Source: Rubrivivax sp.
GTDB lineage: Bacteria > Pseudomonadota > Gammaproteobacteria > Burkholderiales > Burkholderiaceae_C
DNA length: 64,000 nucleotides
Assembly (NCBI GenBank): GCA_020852865.1
Contig: JADYZZ010000059.1
Location: forward strand, 62,001 to 126,000
Direction: 5' to 3'
The position numbers and the translations under genes were made by a program. Shown piece by piece: positions 44,834 to 53,632 of this stretch (its first letter is position 1; every line of letters begins with the position of its first letter). Below the pieces are notes generated by a model, which saw only the letters and a list, made by a program, of their open reading frames with translations, was not told the origin of the DNA and searched no databases.

Positions 44834-46129
44834 ATGACGGACATGGTGGCCGGCAATCCGACGCTGCTGGTGGTGGGCGGCGGCATCAGCGGCATGACGG
44901 CGGCGCTGGAAGCGGCCGAGGCCGGGCGCGAGGTCATCCTCGTCGAGCGCGCACCGGCGCTGGGCGGGCGCACCGCGCAGCTGTACCGCTACTTCCCGAA
45001 GATGTGCCACCCGACCTGCGGGCTCGAGATCAACCTGCGCCGGCTGCGCGCCAACCGCAAGGTGCGCGTGCTCACGCTGACCGAGGTCACCTCGGTGGCG
45101 GGTCGCCCCGGCGACTACCGCGTCGCGCTGCGCCAGCGCCCGCGCTACGTCAACGAGCGCTGCACCGCCTGCGGCGCGTGCGAGCGCGCGGTCTCGGCGC
45201 GCATTCCCAACCCGTTCAACTACGGCCTGGACACGATCGCCGCGGCCTACCTGCCGCACGGGCTGGCGCACCCGCCGCACTACGTGCTCGATCCGTCCAT
45301 CGTCGGCACGCCCGAGGCCGAGAAGGCGCGCGCCGCCTGCCCGGTGGGCGCGATCGATCTCGAGATGAAGGAGCGCACGCTCGAGCTGGCCGCCGGCAGC
45401 GTGATCTGGGCCACCGGCTGGCGGCCCTACGACGCCGCGCGCATCCAGCCCTACGGCTACGGGCGCTTCAAGAACGTGATCACGAGCGTCGAGTTCGAGC
45501 GCCTGGCCGACCCGGCGGGCCCCACCGGCGGGCGCCTGCTGCGCCCGAGCGACGGCCAGCCGGCGCGCAACATCGCCTTCGTCCAGTGCGCCGGCTCGCG
45601 CGACGAGAACCACCTGCGCCACTGCTCGCGCATCTGCTGCATGGCCACGCTCAAGCAGACGCAGTACGTGCGCGAGGCCTACCCCGAGGGCGACGCGCGC
45701 TCGACCGTCTACTACATCGACATCCGCGCCATCGACCGCCTCGAGGACTTCAACGCCCGCGTGCACGCCGACCCGATGGTCACCTTCGTCAAGAGCAAGG
45801 TCGCGCGCATCGCGCTGGACGAGGCCAGCGGCAACCCGGTGCTGCACGGCGTCGACACCGAGGGCTACCACCGCTACGCCAACGCGCACGACCTGGTCGT
45901 GCTGGCGATCGGCATGCAGCCCGAGACCGAGGGCCTGCAGCTGCCCGACGAGATCGTGCGCGATTCGAGCGGCTTCATCGAGGGCAGCGCGAGCGGCGGC
46001 CAGGTCGCGGCCGGCGCTGCCGCCGCGCCGCTGGACGTCAACCGCGCCGTGCAGAGCGCCACCGCGGCGGCGCTGCGCGGCATCCAGGTCATCCATCGCA
46101 ACACGCGCGCCGAGGCTTCGCATGGCTGA
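44834..46129 (+). CDS. qmoA: QmoA, HdrA-like flavoprotein
   Basis: 431 residues from the ATG with GAGGGGG upstream. The FAD site is VVGGGISGMTAALEAAEAG. A Cys pair follows in KMCHPTCGLEI. A 4Fe-4S-like segment reads CTACGACERAV without the usual fourth Cys-Pro. The HdrA-type signature is QCAGSRDENHLRHCSRICCM. It lacks the N-terminal Fe-S domain seen in QmoB. Qmo exchanges electrons with APS reductase; in sulfur oxidisers it would accept electrons from AprBA. It overlaps qmoB by 8 nt. Confidence 0.9.
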   Translation: MTDMVAGNPTLLVVGGGISGMTAALEAAEAGREVILVERAPALGGRTAQLYRYFPKMCHPTCGLEINLRRLRANRKVRVLTLTEVTSVAGRPGDYRVALRQRPRYVNERCTACGACERAVSARIPNPFNYGLDTIAAAYLPHGLAHPPHYVLDPSIVGTPEAEKARAACPVGAIDLEMKERTLELAAGSVIWATGWRPYDAARIQPYGYGRFKNVITSVEFERLADPAGPTGGRLLRPSDGQPARNIAFVQCAGSRDENHLRHCSRICCMATLKQTQYVREAYPEGDARSTVYYIDIRAIDRLEDFNARVHADPMVTFVKSKVARIALDEASGNPVLHGVDTEGYHRYANAHDLVVLAIGMQPETEGLQLPDEIVRDSSGFIEGSASGGQVAAGAAAAPLDVNRAVQSATAAALRGIQVIHRNTRAEASHG

Positions 46130-48374
46130 GACCAAGACCGCCGCCTACATCTGCACCGGCTGCGGCATCGGCGACACGCTCGACGCCGCGCGCCTGGCCA
46201 AGGTGGCCAAGCGCGAGGGCAAGATGGCCCTGGTGCGCGAGCACGCCTTCCTGTGCAGCGACGAGGGCGTGGCCGCGATCCGCGCCGACCTCGAAGGCGA
46301 GGAGGCCGTCACGCACGTGATGCTGGCCGCCTGCTCGCGCCGCATGAAGACCGAGGCCTTCCACTTCCCGGGCGCGGCGATGGCGCGCGCCAACCTGCGC
46401 GAAGGCGTGCTGTGGATGGTGGCCGAAGGCGAGGCGCACGACGAGGTACGCCGGGAGATGGCCGACGACTACGTGCGCATGGCCTGCGCCGAGCTCAAGC
46501 GGCTGAAGGTCCCGGCCGGCAACCCGGACCGCGGCGACGCGCGCCGCATCCTCGTCGTCGGCGGCGGCGTGAGCGGCCTCACGGCGGCGCTCGAAGCGGC
46601 CGAAGCCGGCTACGACGTCCTGCTCGTCGAGCGCGAGTCCGAGCTCGGCGGCTGGGCCGCCCGGCTGTGGAAGCGCATGCCTTCGCGCGAGCCCTACGGC
46701 GAGCCGGCCGAGACCGGCATCGGGCAGCTGATCGAGCGCGCCAACGCGCATCCGCGCATCGAAGTCATGCTCGGCGCGCAGGTGGCGCAGACGCGCGGCG
46801 CGCCGGGGCGCTTCCAGGTGCGCATCGCACGCGCCGACGGCAGCACCGCCGAGGCGCTGTGCGGCGCGATCGTGCAGGCCAGCGGCTTCACGAGCTACGA
46901 CATCGCCAGGCTGCCCGAGCTGGGGGGCGGCATTCACGCGCATGTCGTCGACCAGGCCGGCTTCGAGGCACTGGCGCGTCAGGCCAACGGCGCGCCGATC
47001 CGGCGCGCCGACGGCCGGCCGCTGAAGAGCGTCGTCTTCGTCCAGTGCGCCGGCCAGCGCGACACGAGCGGCAAGCACCTGCCCTACTGCTCGGGACATT
47101 GCTGCGGCACCAGCATCAAGCAGGCGATGTACCTGCGCGATGCCGATCCCGAGGCCAGCGCGATGGTGCTCTACACCGACTTGCGCACGCCCGGCATGGG
47201 CGAGGACTTCTACCGCAGCGCGCAGGCCAAGGGCGTGACCTTCACCAAGGGCGTGGCGCAGGCGGTCGAGGCTGCGGGTGAGGGCCTGCGCGTGCGCCTG
47301 CGCGACCTGATCCTCGACGAGGATGCGCTGGCCGAGGCCGACCTCGTGGTGCTGGCCACCGGCCAGGTGGCCAATGCCGGCGTCGACCTCGACGCGTGGG
47401 AGGCCGCCGTCAGCGCAGCCGAAAAGGGCGACGCGGCGGCGGTCGCGAAGAAGGACGAGCTGGCCAAGGTTTCGGTGCTCAACCTCGCCTACCGGCAGGG
47501 GCCGGATCTGCCGCAACTGAAGTACGGCTTCGCCGACTCGCACTTCATCTGCTTTCCGTACGAGACGCGCCGCACCGGCATCTACGCGGCCGGCCCGACG
47601 CGCCGGCCGATGGACATCGCCCAGGCGACGGAAGACGCCGCTGGCGCGGCGATGAAGGCGATCCAGGCCGTGGAGAACGCCGCGCTCGGCCGCGCCGCGC
47701 ACCCGCGCAGCGGCGACCTGAGCTACCCGATCGTGCGGCTCGAGGGCTGCACGCAGTGCAAGCGCTGCACCGTCGAATGCCCCTTCGGCGCCATCGACGA
47801 GGACGAAAAGCGCTACCCGCTCTTCAACGAGAGCCGCTGCCGGCGCTGCGGCACCTGCATGGGCGCCTGCCCGGTGCGCGTGATCTCGTTCGAGAACTAC
47901 TCGGTCGACAGCGTGGGCGCGCAGATCAAGGCCGTCGACATGCCCGACGAGGACAGCGGCAAGCCGCGCATTCTCGTGCTCGCCTGCGAGAACGACGCCT
48001 ACCCGGCGCTGGACATGGCGGCGCTGCAGCGGCGTGCGGTGTCGGCCTTCGTGCGCGTGATCCCGGTGCGCTGCCTGGGCTCGGTGAACACCATCTGGAT
48101 CACCGACGCGCTCAACGGCGGCTGGGACGGCGTGATGATGCTCGGCTGCAAGAAGGGCGAGAACTACCAGTGCCACTTCGTGCGCGGCTCCGAAATGGCC
48201 TACTACCGCATGAGCAAGGTCGACGACACCTTGAAGCAGCTCGGCCTCGAGAGCGAGCGCGTCGTCAACCACGAGGTCGCCATCACCGACATCGAGCGCC
48301 TGCCGCGGCTCATCGACGACTACGTGGCGCAGATCACCGCCATCGGCATGAGCCCGATGAAGGGCTTCGCGTGA
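46122..48374 (+). CDS. qmoB: QmoB, HdrA-like flavoprotein with ferredoxin and MvhD domains
   Basis: 750 residues. The N-terminal HdrA Fe-S domain (CTGCGIGD, FLCSDEG, AACSRRMKTEAF) is present. The FAD domain follows (VVGGGVSGLTAALEAAEAG), then the QCAGQRDTSGKHLPYCSGHC signature. Two 4Fe-4S motifs are CTQCKRCTVECP and CRRCGTCMGACP. The C-terminal MvhD-like domain (VLACENDAYPALDMAALQRR, LGCKKGENYQCHFVRG) may bind a 2Fe-2S cluster. The layout matches QmoB. It is the large electron-bifurcation-type subunit working with QmoA and the following Hdr subunits. Confidence 0.92.
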   Translation: MAETKTAAYICTGCGIGDTLDAARLAKVAKREGKMALVREHAFLCSDEGVAAIRADLEGEEAVTHVMLAACSRRMKTEAFHFPGAAMARANLREGVLWMVAEGEAHDEVRREMADDYVRMACAELKRLKVPAGNPDRGDARRILVVGGGVSGLTAALEAAEAGYDVLLVERESELGGWAARLWKRMPSREPYGEPAETGIGQLIERANAHPRIEVMLGAQVAQTRGAPGRFQVRIARADGSTAEALCGAIVQASGFTSYDIARLPELGGGIHAHVVDQAGFEALARQANGAPIRRADGRPLKSVVFVQCAGQRDTSGKHLPYCSGHCCGTSIKQAMYLRDADPEASAMVLYTDLRTPGMGEDFYRSAQAKGVTFTKGVAQAVEAAGEGLRVRLRDLILDEDALAEADLVVLATGQVANAGVDLDAWEAAVSAAEKGDAAAVAKKDELAKVSVLNLAYRQGPDLPQLKYGFADSHFICFPYETRRTGIYAAGPTRRPMDIAQATEDAAGAAMKAIQAVENAALGRAAHPRSGDLSYPIVRLEGCTQCKRCTVECPFGAIDEDEKRYPLFNESRCRRCGTCMGACPVRVISFENYSVDSVGAQIKAVDMPDEDSGKPRILVLACENDAYPALDMAALQRRAVSAFVRVIPVRCLGSVNTIWITDALNGGWDGVMMLGCKKGENYQCHFVRGSEMAYYRMSKVDDTLKQLGLESERVVNHEVAITDIERLPRLIDDYVAQITAIGMSPMKGFA

Positions 48375-48387
48375 AGGGGCAAGGGCG

Positions 48388-49017
48388 ATGAACGTGCAGA
48401 CCGGTACCCCCGCCGCGGCCAGGCCCTACCGCCCCGACTTCCTGCGCGAGGTCGAGCGCGAGGTCGAAGGCGGCGAGATGGTCAAGATGTGCATGCAGTG
48501 CGGCGTGTGCGCGGGCTCGTGCCCGTTCGGCCCGCACTGGGAGCACACGCCGCAGAAGCTCTTCATGATGATCCGCGCGGGCAAGCGCGACGAGGTGCTG
48601 GGCACCGACTCGATGTGGATGTGCACGAGCTGCTACAACTGCGTCGTGCGCTGCCCGCGCAAGCTGCCCATCACGACCATCATGCACGGGCTGGCGAGCT
48701 ACGCGCAGCGCCTCGGGCTGGCGCCGAAGATGCAGCCCACGCGCGACTTCTCGCTCGCCTTCTACGACAACTTCCGCCGCGGCGGACGCGTCAACGAGCT
48801 CCGGCTCACGCTCTGGGTCTACTTCAAGGACGGGCTGGTCGCGGGCCTGAAGAAGGCGTGGTCGATGCGCCGGGTCGGCCTGGGCATGCTCGCGGCCGGA
48901 CGGCTGAACCCGTTCGAGCTCTTCGGCGGCCACCGCTGCAAGGACACCAAGGGCATCGAGGCCATGCTGGCCAAGGTGCAGCAGATCGAGCAGCGCGGCC
49001 GGGCCGCGCGGCACTAG
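48388..49017 (+). CDS. hdrC: HdrC-like iron-sulfur protein of the Qmo complex
   Basis: 209 residues. Two 4Fe-4S motifs are CMQCGVCAGSCP and CTSCYNCVVRCP. The rest is soluble: no membrane helices are seen, unlike QmoC of Gram-negative sulfate reducers, which fuses this module to a cytochrome b-like membrane part. It starts 13 nt after qmoB and is followed by an HdrB-like gene. It links the flavoproteins to HdrB. Confidence 0.88.
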   Translation: MNVQTGTPAAARPYRPDFLREVEREVEGGEMVKMCMQCGVCAGSCPFGPHWEHTPQKLFMMIRAGKRDEVLGTDSMWMCTSCYNCVVRCPRKLPITTIMHGLASYAQRLGLAPKMQPTRDFSLAFYDNFRRGGRVNELRLTLWVYFKDGLVAGLKKAWSMRRVGLGMLAAGRLNPFELFGGHRCKDTKGIEAMLAKVQQIEQRGRAARH

Positions 49018-49073
49018 ACGGCGACGTTCGCGGCGCGCGCCGCGTGGCTGCGCACCGCAGGAGAACCCAGGCG

Positions 49074-49976
49074 ATGGCGAAGAAGGAATACGCGTTCTAC
49101 CCCGGCTGCTCGTCGCAGTACAAGGCCTCGGCGGCCAACTACCTGACGTCGACCAACGCGATGTGCCGCACGCTGGACATCAAGCTCACCGAGATCCCGG
49201 ACTGGAACTGCTGCGGCGCCTCGATCAGCTACACCGGCGCCAGCGAGCTCACGCGCCACGTGCTCAACGCGCGCAACATCGCGCTGGCCGAAACGCACAT
49301 GCCCGGGCGCGACGTCGTCGCCACCTGCGCCGCCTGCTGGCTGAACGCGCGCGAGAGCAAGGAGAAGCTCGACGTCGACCGCGAGTTCCTCGCCAACGCC
49401 AACGAGGCGCTGAAGGAGGCCGGGCTGCAGTACCAGGGCAAGGCCGGCGTCCGGCACATGGTCGAGGTGCTGATCGAGGATCTCGGCTACGAGGCGCTCG
49501 GCGCGCCGGTGGTCAAGCCGCTCGAGGGCTTGAAGTTCGCCGGCTACGTCGGCTGCCAGACGAACCGGCCGTTCGGCATCGCCGGCGAGAGCTTCGAGAA
49601 TCCGATGTACCTCGACCGCCTGGTCCAGACCGTGGGCGCCGAGGCGATCGAGGCCTACGACCAGAAGGTCACCTGCTGCGGCGGCGCGCTCGCCTTCTCC
49701 GAGCCCGACAAGAGCCAGAAGCAGATCCGCGACATCGTCGAGTCGGCCTACGACCATGGCGCCGACATGATCGTCACGCCCTGCCCGCTGTGCCAGACCA
49801 ATGTCGAGGTCTACCAGGCCGAGATCAACCGCAAGCAGGGCACCAAGCTGGCGATGCCGGTCACCTACTACAGCCAGCTGATGACGGTGGCCTACGGCGG
49901 CACGCTGAAGGAGGCCGGGCTCGACGGCCACGTCATCCAGCCGACCAAGCTGCAGGAGCTGGCGAACAAGACGTAG
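49074..49976 (+). CDS. hdrB: HdrB-like subunit with two CCG domains
   Basis: 300 residues from the ATG at MAKKEYAFYPGCSSQYKASA; an AGGAG site precedes it. Two cysteine-rich CCG modules are visible: YPGCSSQYK with WNCCGASISYTG and TCAACWLN, then VGCQTNRPFG with TCCGGALAF and CPLCQTN. In heterodisulfide reductase these bind the non-cubane Fe-S clusters that split disulfides. Here it replaces the membrane part of QmoC. It is the last gene of the qmoAB-hdrCB unit. Confidence 0.9.
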   Translation: MAKKEYAFYPGCSSQYKASAANYLTSTNAMCRTLDIKLTEIPDWNCCGASISYTGASELTRHVLNARNIALAETHMPGRDVVATCAACWLNARESKEKLDVDREFLANANEALKEAGLQYQGKAGVRHMVEVLIEDLGYEALGAPVVKPLEGLKFAGYVGCQTNRPFGIAGESFENPMYLDRLVQTVGAEAIEAYDQKVTCCGGALAFSEPDKSQKQIRDIVESAYDHGADMIVTPCPLCQTNVEVYQAEINRKQGTKLAMPVTYYSQLMTVAYGGTLKEAGLDGHVIQPTKLQELANKT

Positions 49977-50002
49977 CGCCGCGGCACGCGCGCCCGCGGC
50001 CC

Positions 50003-50374
50003 TCAGTTCATGTAGGCGCGCGCCTCGTCGCCCGGGTCGGGCAGCCCGGCGATGCGCCACAGGCTGCGGCAGCTCCGGAACAGCCGGTGCGCGGCCTGCG
50101 GATCGACCTGCACCGCCCGGCACACCAGGCGCATCACCGGCAAAGCGCCGAGGCCGAACCAGCGCGCGCGCACCAGGTCGATGATCTGCCAATGCCTGGC
50201 GCCCAGGCCCGCCATGCCGTCGAGCCGGGCGAGCTGCTCGGCCAGCGCCGGCGTCCAGGCGAGCGGATCGACGAGGAAGCCCTCGTCGTCGAACGCGAGC
50301 GGCGCGCTCGGTGCTTCGGCGTGGCGTGCGGCGGCGGGTTCGGCGGGGCGTTCTGCGACTCGTGCGGCGGACAT
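50003..50374 (-). CDS. DsrC/TusE-family protein lacking the catalytic cysteines
   Basis: 123 residues. The DsrC core pattern is present: FDDEGFLVDPLAWTPALAEQ, LGARHWQIIDLVRARWF, and the ending LFRSCRSLWRIAGLPDPGDE. In DsrC, one Cys lies about 11 residues from the end and another is penultimate. Here the first position reads Trp in SLWR and the C terminus is EARAYMN, so both are missing; the only Cys nearby sits four residues earlier. It cannot carry a trisulfide like DsrC and may be a regulatory paralogue. It is convergent with hdrB and divergent from the rhodanese gene. Confidence 0.8.
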   Translation of the reverse strand: MSAARVAERPAEPAAARHAEAPSAPLAFDDEGFLVDPLAWTPALAEQLARLDGMAGLGARHWQIIDLVRARWFGLGALPVMRLVCRAVQVDPQAAHRLFRSCRSLWRIAGLPDPGDEARAYMN

Positions 50375-50587
50375 GACTCGGGCTCGGTGGACTCGGCAAG
50401 GGCCGAGGGGCGCATGGTGGCGCAGGCGCGGCGGCAGCGGAAATGGTCAATTTCCATTTGCTCATGCGCACCGGCCATGAAGCCTCGCGCCCGCTGTTGC
50501 CGTCGCTGCCGCATATGCATATGAGCAACGCGTCGTTGCCCGGCACGGCGCCGCCGGCAGAATGCGCCACCCGCAGTGAGGACGCCG

Positions 50588-50977
50588 ATGGAACACCTGC
50601 ACCCCAAGCAAGCGCACGAGATCGTGACGGCCAGCCCGAACACGCTGCTGATCGACTGCCGCACCGAGCTCGAGTACTTCTACGTCGGGCATCCGATCGG
50701 CGCCATCAACATCGAGTGGAACACCGCGCCCGACTTCGACCCGAACCCGCGCTTCGCCGAGCAGGTGCTGCGCATGGCCGGGCGCAAGGACCGGCCGATC
50801 ATCCTCATCTGCCGCAGCGGCAAGCGCTCGGTCGACGCCGGGCTCGAGCTGGAAAGGCACGGCTTCACGCAGGTGAGCAACGTGCTCGAAGGCTTCGAGG
50901 GCGAGCTCGACGCCGAGCACCACCGCGGCACGCTGGGCGGCTGGCGCAAGCACGGGCTGCCCTGGCGCCAGGTGTGA
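50588..50977 (+). CDS. Single-domain rhodanese-like sulfurtransferase
   Basis: 129 residues from the ATG with GAGG seven nt upstream. A single rhodanese domain contains LLIDCRTELEYFYVGHPIGA and the active-site loop CRSGKR with Cys75, which can carry a persulfide. The ending LGGWRKHGLPWRQV is typical of stand-alone periplasmic or cytoplasmic rhodaneses. There is no signal peptide, so it is probably cytoplasmic. In this setting it may pass sulfane sulfur towards TusA/DsrE/DsrC-type carriers. Confidence 0.9.
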   Translation: MEHLHPKQAHEIVTASPNTLLIDCRTELEYFYVGHPIGAINIEWNTAPDFDPNPRFAEQVLRMAGRKDRPIILICRSGKRSVDAGLELERHGFTQVSNVLEGFEGELDAEHHRGTLGGWRKHGLPWRQV

Positions 50978-51141
50978 AGCGCGCGCGCGGCGCGGCGCGG
51001 CGCGGCGTACCCGCCGAGCCTGCGGGCGCAGGCGGTGCGTGCACCGGCCCTGCAGGCGGAATCGAAGAAGGCTGCGCCGAGCGCTCGTTGCCGACGCGTG
51101 CGCAGGCCGCTGCAGCAGCGTGGGGGCGTCGCCCGCGTTCT

Positions 51142-51521
51142 CCGGCCACCGTCGCGGTCGGCCACCGAGGGCCGCCGCCGCCACGGCATCAACACCGGGT
51201 TCGGACTGCCGCCGCCATGGCGACCGCGAATGAGGCCTGCGCCCGCGGGCGCCGCCCCCACGCTGTACGTTGCGCCCAGGAATGCCCCTGAACCTGTTTG
51301 CGCATAGCGCGCATGGTCGGGCTCGGCGGCGCGCGCCGCTGCGGCCGCGTAGCGGCGACGAATGCCCCCGAACCTGCTCGCGGACAGCGCGCGTGGTCGG
51401 GGTCGGCGGCGTGGGTGTGCCGGCGCAGGCCTCATTCGCGGTCGCCATGGCGGCGGCGGGCTGACCGCGTGTTGATGAGGTCATGACAGCGGCCCTCGGT
51501 GGCCGACCGCGACCGTGGCCG
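51142..51521. repeat. Large imperfect inverted repeat with an internal direct repeat
   Basis: Arms of about 100 bp at 51142-51243 and 51422-51521 are imperfect reverse complements; shared blocks include GGTCGGCCACCGAGGGCCGC and CATGGCGACCGCGAATGAGG with their complements. Between them, 51281-51331 and 51361-51411 are direct copies (about 7 differences in 50, period 80). The gap 50978-51703 around it has no supported gene. This looks like a non-coding mobile or repetitive element; no transposase or target duplication is visible. Confidence 0.75.
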
Positions 51522-51703
51522 TAGCCGGCATGCCCGCGCCGCCGGCCCCCGCAGGGGCGGGCGCACGCGCGTGCAACCTCCATTGAACGGCAGCGCCGAC
51601 TACCGGCCCGCACCTTGCGCCACGCCAGCGGCCTCGACCTGGCAGGGATCCGCGCCGAGCACCGCAGGCGTGCCGCGTTCGCCTCGGCGCGGCGCAACCC
51701 GCG

Positions 51704-52087
51704 TCAGAGCGCGTCGTACTTGTCCGCCCGCCCGCGCGCGCGCTCGACCGGGTACTTCAGGGCGTTGGCGGCGATCTTGGTGCGGCAGGCCTCGTCGAGG
51801 TCGACGCCCAGCCGGTCGGCCAGCCGCACGAGGTAGAGCAGGACGTCGGCGAGCTCGTCGCGCACGCGGCGCGCGCTGGCCGGATCGCGCGCCGCGTCGC
51901 GCGAGGCGTCCTCGCTCAGCCACTGGAACAGCGCGACCAGTTCGCCCGCCTCGCCGGCGAGCGCCATCGCGAGGTTCTTCGGCGAGTGAAAGCGCTCCCA
52001 GTCGCGCTCGCGCGCGAAGCGCGCCAGTGCGGCCTGCAGGCCGGCGACGTCGACGAGCGGCGACGCGCCGCCTTCAGACGTCGACAA
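51704..52087 (-). CDS. MazG-like/dCTPase-type nucleotide pyrophosphohydrolase
   Basis: 127 residues from a TTG that overlaps the end of the upstream YkgJ-type gene by 14 nt. The all-alpha NTP pyrophosphatase pattern is seen: ERDWERFHSPKNLAMALAGE with AGELVALFQWL (the ExxE metal motif), then VRDELADVLLYLVRLADRLG (second ExxD). It resembles RS21-C6/MazG-like house-cleaning enzymes that hydrolyse dCTP or modified nucleotides. Cytoplasmic. Coupled to the YkgJ gene, not obviously to sulfur metabolism. Confidence 0.85.
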   Translation of the reverse strand: MSTSEGGASPLVDVAGLQAALARFARERDWERFHSPKNLAMALAGEAGELVALFQWLSEDASRDAARDPASARRVRDELADVLLYLVRLADRLGVDLDEACRTKIAANALKYPVERARGRADKYDAL

Positions 52088-52964
52088 AGGCGCCGCCTTC
52101 GTCGTCGTCGCGCGCCAGCCGCTCGGCCGCCTCGCGCTCGAGGCGCGCGCGCTGCTCGGCCACGCGCGCGCGCCGCTGCTCGACGCCCTCGCCGCGCAGC
52201 GCGATCGTCGTTTCGCCGAACAGCACCTGGCGCAGGAAGCGCCAGCCGAACTGCAGCAGCACGAGGTCGTCGACGAGCGCCGTGCGCAGTTCCTCGTCGG
52301 GCACGTCGAACACGCCGGCGAAGGCGTCGCTGGCGACGAAGGCGCGGAAACGGTCGACGTCGTAGCAGGTCATGAAGAACAGCTCGAGGCTGCGCTTGCT
52401 CGGCTTGCCGATCGTCGGCCCCGAACTCTTCTTCTTCAGGATGAGCTGGCGCCAGCCGCGCGCCGCCTCGTCGTACTCGAGCACGCCCTGCTCGGCGCGG
52501 TAGGCATCGATGCTCTGCGTGCGCGGCTCCTGGTGGCCCAGGCAATGCTCCTCGCGCACGATGGCGTAGTACTGGCGGTCGACCGACTCGTCTTGCTTGC
52601 GCATCGCGAGCAGCGCCACCGGGTAGTAGCGGCAGGCGGTCGGGCGGTCCTCGTAGACGCTGCAGCCCTCGGGCGTCATGAAGCGGCAGGCGGTGCCGCC
52701 TTCGACCGGGCGCAGCTTGACGCCGGCAATGCCGTCCTTCTCCATCTCGTAGGGCACCGTGTACTGCTGCAGGAACTCCCACGAGGCCAGGCCCAGGCGC
52801 TGCTTGAGCCGCACGATGTCCACCGGCGTGAGCGCGATGTCGATGTTGCTGCAGCAGGCGTTCCAGCAGGCGATGCCCTTGCGGCAGCGGAACTGCAGCG
52901 GCGCCTGGCCCTCGAGCGTCGCCGGCACGACCGGGCTGGGCGGAAACGGGGTGGATTCGCTCAT
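52074..52964 (-). CDS. YkgJ-family cysteine-cluster protein
   Basis: 296 residues from the ATG at MSESTPFPPSPVVPATLEGQ; the frame continues upstream without a good start. The YkgJ cluster is visible as FRCRKGIACWNACCSNIDI, then TACRFMTPEGCSVYEDRPTA and CRYYPVA, giving the Cys spacing thought to bind zinc or an Fe-S cluster. The C-terminal third is charged and helical (EQRRARVAEQRARLEREAAE). Function is unknown. It overlaps the MazG-like gene at its 3' end. Confidence 0.85.
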   Translation of the reverse strand: MSESTPFPPSPVVPATLEGQAPLQFRCRKGIACWNACCSNIDIALTPVDIVRLKQRLGLASWEFLQQYTVPYEMEKDGIAGVKLRPVEGGTACRFMTPEGCSVYEDRPTACRYYPVALLAMRKQDESVDRQYYAIVREEHCLGHQEPRTQSIDAYRAEQGVLEYDEAARGWRQLILKKKSSGPTIGKPSKRSLELFFMTCYDVDRFRAFVASDAFAGVFDVPDEELRTALVDDLVLLQFGWRFLRQVLFGETTIALRGEGVEQRRARVAEQRARLEREAAERLARDDDEGGAFVDV

Positions 52965-53076
52965 CGGGCGATTGTCGTCAAAGGTGGCGCAGGGCGCTGC
53001 CGGCGGACGCGCCAGTGCGCCAGTGCGCCTGGTCCGCGGCCGCGCCGGCACGCGCGGCGACGGGCGCGCGCGGGTC

Positions 53077-53583
53077 CTACTTCGGGCAAGCCGCCGTGTC
53101 GCCCGGCACCTTGCCCACCAGCAGCAGGAAGCTCTCGAACGGCCCCATCACGCCCATCGCCTCCAGCTTGGGGCCGATGAACTCGAGGCGGCCGAACATC
53201 ATCGCGCGCATCGGGCCGTACTCGCCGCGGCCCATCTCGCCCCAGCGCGCGGTAGCGGCGTGCATCACGTAGTCGACGCCGCCGTCGAGCCGCGTCGTCT
53301 CGACCTTGCCGCCGTACCGGCACTGCGCCTTGCCGTCCTCGAGGGCGATGCGCAACTCGACCTTGGTCGCCTCGCCGCACTCGGTGCGGTAGAGGTGGAT
53401 CACCTTGAAGCCCTTGCCGCCGTCGTTCCTGATCCAGTCGGCGGCCAGCCCCTCGAGCAGCGTGGGAGTCTGGTTCCACTGCTGGCAGGCCTGCGCCGCC
53501 CAGGCGTCGGACATCAGCGCCGGCGCGGCCTGCGCCGTCGCCGCCGCGACCGCCAGCGCAACGCCGGCCAGAGATCGTCTCAT
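53077..53583 (-). CDS. Secreted SCP2-like (sterol carrier fold) protein
   Basis: 168 residues with a signal peptide ending near AQAAPA (about 20). The mature part reads ADWIRNDGGKGFKVIHLYRT, RIALEDGKAQCRYGGKV, then HAATARWGEMGRGEYGPMRA and FGRLEFIGPKLEAMG, a pattern I associate with SCP2-type lipid-binding domains. Three Cys residues in the mature part could pair. It sits downstream of aprA on the same strand, 141 nt away with a hairpin between. Its role in the sulfur cluster is unknown. Confidence 0.65.
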   Translation of the reverse strand: MRRSLAGVALAVAAATAQAAPALMSDAWAAQACQQWNQTPTLLEGLAADWIRNDGGKGFKVIHLYRTECGEATKVELRIALEDGKAQCRYGGKVETTRLDGGVDYVMHAATARWGEMGRGEYGPMRAMMFGRLEFIGPKLEAMGVMGPFESFLLLVGKVPGDTAACPK

Positions 53584-53632
53584 CGTCCGTCTCCTGCGAA
53601 GTCGATGGGCACGCGGCGCCCGCCGTGACGTA

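Noticed and set aside
51281-51411. CRISPR array
   Set aside because: Only two diverged 50-nt units with an 80-nt period and no cas genes; the units sit inside a larger inverted repeat.
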